From NCBI GenBank assembly GCA_900128565.1, contig LT636337.1, positions 1 through 10,020 on the forward strand: a DNA stretch of 10,020 nt, read 5' to 3'. Below the pieces are notes generated by a model, which was not told where the DNA came from, did no database searches, and was given only the letters and a program-made list of their open reading frames with translations. Origin of the DNA: Stramenopiles sp. TOSAG23-6 (taxonomy: Eukaryota; Sar). Every line of letters begins with the position of its first letter. Within the stretch, counting starts at the first letter, position 1. A program made the translations under genes and the position numbers. Shown in pieces: positions 5,924 to 10,020 of the stretch.

Positions 5924-7039
5924 TTACTCTTTTAAAGCTGTAATAAAAGTATTGAAATGTGATGTATCCGAAAAAAGAATATCTAATGCCATGGGGTCTC
6001 TTCGCAAGCACATATATGAAAAAAAATGCTCCACGTCTTTTTCATCTGCATATTGTTTACCATTTAGTTGAGTATGTCTAAAATGACGAATAAGAAACAA
6101 TAAATGTTTCTGTTCAATTTGTTTTAAACAAGATTGTTTGTTTAACAAGCCTATACTGTACATACTATCGACTAAATGTCGTAGCGAAGTAGGTGTACCT
6201 AAATCAAGTCTATTTACTCTTTTTCTTAAAGGTTTATCAAACATTTGAGAACTTACCGTTACGCTAGCCTCTACACTCTCTGTATTAGGGTTAGGGTTTG
6301 TATTAGGGTTAGGGTTTGTATTCTTTTCATCAAGTATATATTGTCCACTCATATTTGTTAATGCTTTGGCAATCTCTTTTATAACACCGCGAAGACCACC
6401 ATTCAGTTTTGCAGTAATAAAAGCTTCACTTATACCTTGAAGATTTCGCGGTGTTTTGTTATTTAATTTTGCTATATTTATTCTAGCTTTATTCAATCTA
6501 TCTTTTGAAACTAATAGTTTTTCTGTTAAACTTTTAATGTCAATTATATTTGATTTTTTTTTTAATAATATATTGAAAGATTTTTGGGAATTTTGATCAT
6601 GTAAAGTATGCTGGTCAAACAACATACTCATTTCATCAGTTGTTGAAGTCCAATTAAAAAGTTGATGCCATTTACATTTGTAAACTAAACCAGAGGAATC
6701 TTTAGTTGCTTGTCGCGAACAACCCGATATTTCACAGCTCCGTTGTCGCTTTGTTGGTGTGCTTGGTAAAGACAATGATACTATATCCATTCCACTCTCT
6801 GTTCTCTTTCTAGGAGAACCAGTCAAAGAGTCACTACGTTGACGGAGATGGAAACTTTGCTTCTTTTGTCTAGCTGTATGATCTATAGATAGATTACCCC
6901 TTGTATAGCGTCGCCATATACGAGGACTTGAGACTTTTTGGTCAACATGACAACTATCGTGAATTCTATTCATATTTGTCGTCTGTGTGTTTGGGGTGCA
7001 TATTTTCTCACGGCCTTTCTCTAGAGTTGTAGGAATCAT
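5924..7039 (-). CDS. unrecognised protein with possible CCCH zinc site and CDK-type sites
   Basis: I do not recognise this 371-residue protein. Residues 1-100 are polar, basic and probably disordered. They contain two S/T-P-x-K/R sites (SPRK at 75-78, TPTK at 94-97), the consensus for cyclin-dependent kinases, with nearby KR clusters that could be nuclear localisation signals. Residues 102-125 hold Cys102-x4-Cys107-x14-Cys122-x2-His125 in the setting CEISGCSRQA...CKWH. This resembles the short C-x4-C...C-x2-H motifs repeated in some plant and stramenopile nuclear proteins. Residues 160-235 look helical (KSLTEKLLVSKDRLNKARIN). Residues 241-254 are an NTNPNP duplication encoded by telomere-like DNA. 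Residues 265-371 are a second helical domain (SLRHLVDSMYSIGLLNKQSC; KHLLFLIRHFRHTQLNGKQY), perhaps a conserved core. The continuous 1.1 kb frame and the divergent neighbour support a real gene. A nuclear regulatory role is only a guess. Confidence 0.7.
   Translation of the reverse strand: MIPTTLEKGREKICTPNTQTTNMNRIHDSCHVDQKVSSPRIWRRYTRGNLSIDHTARQKKQSFHLRQRSDSLTGSPRKRTESGMDIVSLSLPSTPTKRQRSCEISGCSRQATKDSSGLVYKCKWHQLFNWTSTTDEMSMLFDQHTLHDQNSQKSFNILLKKKSNIIDIKSLTEKLLVSKDRLNKARINIAKLNNKTPRNLQGISEAFITAKLNGGLRGVIKEIAKALTNMSGQYILDEKNTNPNPNTNPNPNTESVEASVTVSSQMFDKPLRKRVNRLDLGTPTSLRHLVDSMYSIGLLNKQSCLKQIEQKHLLFLIRHFRHTQLNGKQYADEKDVEHFFSYMCLRRDPMALDILFSDTSHFNTFITALKE
6283..6318. repeat. 2 x 18 bp telomere-like tandem repeat inside a coding region
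   Basis: TATTAGGGTTAGGGTTTG occurs twice without interruption (6283-6300, 6301-6318). Each copy holds two TTAGGG-like units. On the minus coding strand it translates as NTNPNP repeats. The unit length is a multiple of three, so the frame is preserved. Confidence 0.92.
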
Positions 7040-7485
7040 TAATTACTAATTTGTATTCTCACTTCTAACGCCAGGTAGTTTGACGCTNTTTAGTTTTATA
7101 AAATTTGTACTATATGTAACGTGTAGTATAAATGGTGATACCTGTTACTCCCCGTTAAAGTAAACTTTTGGAGTATTACATATGTAAATGTACCAGTAAC
7201 TAATAGTTATATTATATAGTTCGCTTTACTTTGGTACTACCGGTACCGTAGTGGTGTACAAGTCTCCTAGGCTACGTACAAAAAAACAAAAAAAAACAAA
7301 ATGTAACTCCTAAACGACTGTTATTATAAAACGTACTTGCCTTGGAAGACTTTTGTAGTACTTTTGTCCATATACTTGTAGAATTAATTAGTACACTGCT
7401 TCTTCTTATTATTATTATTATCAATAATTTACAGTAGATTACATCAAACACTAACATAAAAAACAATAATTTATATTACTGTTTA
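7040..7485. promoter_or_regulatory. divergent spacer between the zinc-site and EF-hand genes
   Basis: This 446-base spacer must carry both promoters. It holds an unresolved base (7088), the palindromic core TACCGGTA near 7240, several GTAC tetramers, an A-rich stretch near 7280-7300 and a TTA/TAT microsatellite at about 7405-7422. Related words CCGTTAAAGTAAAC (7158-7171) and CGCTTTACTTTGG (7222-7234) contain short inverted AAAGTAA/TTTACTTT-like elements. No coding region is convincing here; the 64-codon minus frame near 7272-7466 is low-complexity. No telomere-like motif is present. Confidence 0.5.
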
Positions 7486-8106
7486 ATGAGTTCAAATAAT
7501 TCACAAACAAAACAAAAAAACAAAACCATATTGGACGATATAGCCGATACAACATTGAATACAAAATTGAATTCGGAGACAAAATGTGTTTCTCCTTTGT
7601 TATCGGACAGTAAGACTTCTTTGCTAGACATTCCTGCGATAGAAATCAGTTACTGGAAAGAAATATTCCTCTGTTTGGATACTACAAAATCTGGGTCAAT
7701 CAATAGAGATGAATTTTTAACAATATTTTCTGATCAATTCGACGTTGATTTTGAAAATGACGAACTAGCTATAGATAATATTTTCAACGTTATAACAAGT
7801 TCAAAATCAACAAATGAAATCACATTTAATGATTTTGCAAAGTATATGAATGATAGGCTACACTCTGACAATAAATTAGATTCGAAAAAATCATTTGTGG
7901 CTGCTTTTATGCTGATGACAGGTAACAATAAAAAGAAACAAATCAAATGGTTTGAAATGTTGAATTTTTACAAGAAATTTCCATTAACTTTTGATTCGGA
8001 GAAAGAAGTCGAAATAACTGATGAAATGATGAAATTTTGTACTGCAAATAAGACAATGAAAGATTGGATCAATGCAATGAAACAATGTATAACACATCAA
8101 AAATAA
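7486..8106 (+). CDS. EF-hand-like calcium-binding protein (one near-canonical loop)
   Basis: This is a 206-residue protein with an EF-hand fold and no recognised subfamily. Residues 56-80 read YWKEIFLCLDTTKSGSINRD followed by EFLTIF. The 12-residue loop is Asp65-Thr-Thr67-Lys-Ser69-Gly70-Ser-Ile72-Asn73-Arg-Asp-Glu76, which keeps D at 1, G at 6, I at 8 and E at 12 but has Thr at position 3. The following helix-loop-helix (DNIFNVITSSKSTNEITFND) aligns as a paired EF-hand that has lost its first Asp and probably does not bind calcium. A third degenerate pair may lie at about 140-165 (SFVAAFMLMTGNNKKKQIKW). The N-terminal 45 residues are polar and probably disordered. No membrane segment is present. 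ATG 7486 is the first in frame after a stop-rich spacer. AATAAA at 8110-8115 follows the stop codon. Its role could be calcium sensing or purely structural. Confidence 0.75.
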   Translation: MSSNNSQTKQKNKTILDDIADTTLNTKLNSETKCVSPLLSDSKTSLLDIPAIEISYWKEIFLCLDTTKSGSINRDEFLTIFSDQFDVDFENDELAIDNIFNVITSSKSTNEITFNDFAKYMNDRLHSDNKLDSKKSFVAAFMLMTGNNKKKQIKWFEMLNFYKKFPLTFDSEKEVEITDEMMKFCTANKTMKDWINAMKQCITHQK

Positions 8107-8204
8107 ATCAATAAAATAAGCTAATAATAAATGACTGATTATTTTACTCTTACAAACAGTTGTAAAAATAATACCATAAAAAACGGAAAATATAATTGTC
8201 ATTA

Positions 8205-9845
8205 TTATCCATCCATAGCACCATGAGTTGATATACTCATATCCAAAGGTTTACCAGTCACTTTTTCAAATAGATGTAAAACATCAGTTGAAACATCACC
8301 AAAATGAGGTTCAGCAGTATAACTGTTTGAAATGTAACAGTGATCATCAATAGTTGAATCTTTCTGAGAATATGTTTCTTTAATATCATCGAAACGTTCA
8401 ACAATATATTTCCGGCCTCTTCTTTCTTGTTGTCCATTGATTAAATCAATACCAATTTGTACCTCAGCACTAGGATCATTTGTTTCAACAACAGTTGACA
8501 CAATGGCTACATAAAATCCTTTACTCGCCACATATTGAGATGCACCAACACAAGTGACATAAACATCATTTGCACGTGCAGGGTAGCCTCGTTTTGCCAC
8601 TTGTGTTTGTGGAATAATAATTTGGCAAGAATCAGCACCATTTGTACCATCAATAGGTGCATTTAAGATGCAAATTGCGCGAATTATTTTACCCGTTAAT
8701 TTTAACTTTTCTTTAGGAAAGTAACAAGGTTCACCAATAATAATAGGTGCTGTGGCAACACCTTTGTCACCTACTTTAATTCCTTCACAAATACCATCTG
8801 AATTAAATAATAAATCAATATTATTTTCACCACCAGCCTGTTTGGTTTCCAAAGATTCACCAAGCATAAATGCACCGCCTAAAGATTCACCAAGAACAGC
8901 AGAATATCTTGCAAAGTTTTGTGGTAAAGAACTAATGCCATACTCTGGATAAAGATAAGGTGATGAACCATATTGTAATACGGATGCAGCATATAAACGA
9001 CAACGTTCAACTAACTCAATTGCAGGTTTGAGTTTGTAATTGTCATTTGAGTAAAGTGCCATAGAATGTCCAACAAACTCCTGTGTATTTTGATCAAGAC
9101 CATGTTTTTCATACAACTGAGCTACGGTCATCGAAGGAGGTAATTTTTTATCCTTTCCCGCTTTAGCGACGTCAACATCAGTTGTTTGAACTTGCTGTAA
9201 AAACATAATCAAAGCTCGCTTCTGTAACATTCCGACTAAAGGAGTCTTCATAGCTTCAGTTTTCGTCGACGGAACTTTAAACAAATACGACTTTGGTCCA
9301 CTACCAAACCAACCACCCGAGGTACCTTCGCCTTTGTACACGTAACTTGCACCAATACTACAGTATGATCCATATTTACTAACTCTGTCGACACCAAGAG
9401 CGTGGACAAGAAGTTTAACTAAATCACCCTGTGCCATGATGAATTTTGGGCAAAGATCAATTTGGTAGTTAAATGCACGACCAAATCCACGACCACCTTC
9501 GGCTACTGGCTTCTCCCAAATTTTCTTGTACGAGCCTTTTCCACCAAACTTTTCGTAAAATTCATCAAGTGCGAGCGATGCTCCTTCACCACCATAGAAT
9601 TTCTCACGATCAACTTGTAAGACACGCTTTTTGTGCTGCGCAAGACAGAGACCGAGGAGACAAGACTGAATTCCCGTTCCAAGGATAATAGCATCGTATT
9701 TACCGCGTGCTTTTGCGTCCTTTCCCATTAAAGATGGATATTCTTGTCCACAGACAGTGACTCTACAATCGTCGCCTTTTTCCTCATTTAATTTTGCATC
9801 GGCATCCTTGCCTTCCGACAGCGATACATCCTTGTTTTCCGACAT
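8205..9845 (-). CDS. Rab GDP-dissociation inhibitor (GDI)
   Basis: This is Rab GDI, which extracts prenylated GDP-bound Rab GTPases from membranes, keeps them soluble in the cytosol and returns them for another transport cycle. It belongs to the GDI/REP superfamily, with a FAD-oxidoreductase-like fold. Diagnostic stretches are YDAIILGTGIQSCLLG (residues 50-65), REKFYGGEGAS (80-90), IDLCPKFIMAQGDLVKLL (129-146), GHSMALYSNDNYKLKPA, YGSSPYLYPEYGISSLPQNF, IIRAICILNAPI, SCQIIIPQTQV, GFYVAIVSTVVET and LHLFEKVTGKPLD near the end. The protein has 546 residues against about 450 for usual GDIs. The excess comes mainly from a charged extension of about 48 residues before the dinucleotide-type motif, and from an insert of about 15 residues (GEGTSGGWFGSGPKSYL, 172-188) between YVYK and FKVPST. 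In the usual YYGGESAS motif the first Ser is Gly here. The C-terminus lacks a prenylation box, as expected for GDI rather than Rab. Confidence 0.95.
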   Translation of the reverse strand: MSENKDVSLSEGKDADAKLNEEKGDDCRVTVCGQEYPSLMGKDAKARGKYDAIILGTGIQSCLLGLCLAQHKKRVLQVDREKFYGGEGASLALDEFYEKFGGKGSYKKIWEKPVAEGGRGFGRAFNYQIDLCPKFIMAQGDLVKLLVHALGVDRVSKYGSYCSIGASYVYKGEGTSGGWFGSGPKSYLFKVPSTKTEAMKTPLVGMLQKRALIMFLQQVQTTDVDVAKAGKDKKLPPSMTVAQLYEKHGLDQNTQEFVGHSMALYSNDNYKLKPAIELVERCRLYAASVLQYGSSPYLYPEYGISSLPQNFARYSAVLGESLGGAFMLGESLETKQAGGENNIDLLFNSDGICEGIKVGDKGVATAPIIIGEPCYFPKEKLKLTGKIIRAICILNAPIDGTNGADSCQIIIPQTQVAKRGYPARANDVYVTCVGASQYVASKGFYVAIVSTVVETNDPSAEVQIGIDLINGQQERRGRKYIVERFDDIKETYSQKDSTIDDHCYISNSYTAEPHFGDVSTDVLHLFEKVTGKPLDMSISTHGAMDG

Positions 9846-9945
9846 TTTACTTACAGGTACGTAAATCGTGAATCGAAATTTTCAATTTTTTGATGATTTC
9901 TTTCAAGAATAATTAATGGTCATAAAACTCATGGCTTACCTAGGC

Positions 9946-9960
9946 CTAGGGTTAGGGTTT
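9946..9960 (-). promoter_or_regulatory. telomere-like motif upstream of the GDI gene
   Basis: CTAGGGTTAGGGTTT lies about 100-115 bases upstream of the GDI start. On the GDI sense strand it reads AAACCCTAACCCTAG, which contains the exact plant telo-box core AAACCCTAA. The distance to the start codon is nearly the same as for the motif upstream of the Bet1-like gene. Confidence 0.5.
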
Positions 9961-10020
9961 GCGTTCGAAAAAAAACCATTAATAATAATACAAATATTTT
10001 TTTTGTTTTCAAATTTTTGT

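Noticed and set aside
5754-6071. Short frames over the AT microsatellite (5754-6011 minus, 5856-6071 plus)
   Set aside because: They include YIYIYIY runs from the (AT)n repeat or lie opposite the 3' end of the zinc-site protein gene.

Overview
This window is AT-rich nuclear DNA from a unicellular eukaryote, packed with short, mostly intron-free genes. The evidence is the gene content: a Rab GDP-dissociation inhibitor, a Bet1-type SNARE, V-ATPase subunit G, a nucleoplasmin-like FKBP, a PPR-type organelle protein, an EF-hand protein and the end of a GrpE co-chaperone. Genes lie on both strands with gaps of 50 to 600 bases and no operon-like order. Short TTAGGG-type arrays suggest a telomere repeat of that class. 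A stramenopile or another algal or heterotrophic protist would fit, but the lineage cannot be fixed from this sequence. Two ambiguous bases (3730, 7088) and one homopolymer frameshift show that the assembly is not fully polished.

Layout. 1-149 (+): last codons of a GrpE-type co-chaperone, cut by the window edge. 150-315: spacer with a perfect 2 x 35 bp tandem duplication. 316 to about 615 (-): small alanine/lysine-rich protein with a C-terminal membrane anchor, without a clear start. It collides head to head with 592-2458 (+), a PPR/helical-repeat protein whose frame breaks in a run of eight A. 2509-2889 (-): V-ATPase subunit G. 3081-4796 (-): a 571-residue FKBP with a nucleoplasmin-like N-terminus, an acidic 5-residue repeat and a long basic tail. 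4797-5369: divergent spacer holding a foldback (inverted-repeat) element of about 300 bp. 5370-5783 (+): Bet1-like Qc-SNARE. 5924-7039 (-): unrecognised protein with a possible CCCH zinc site and an in-frame telomere-like duplication. 7040-7485: divergent spacer. 7486-8106 (+): EF-hand-like protein. 8205-9845 (-): Rab GDI with an N-terminal extension and an internal insertion.

The genes are housekeeping and do not form one dedicated system. GDI, the Bet1-like SNARE and the V-ATPase subunit all serve the endomembrane system. GrpE and the PPR protein point to mitochondria or plastids. The FKBP and the zinc-site protein look nuclear. The most unusual material is non-coding or repeat-derived. There is the 4962-5264 foldback element, which shares an 18 bp word with the first bases of the window. 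There is also a recurring TAGGGTTAGGGTT motif upstream of three genes, duplicated inside the coding region of a fourth. I see no CRISPR array, tRNA, rRNA, defence island or recognisable transposase.
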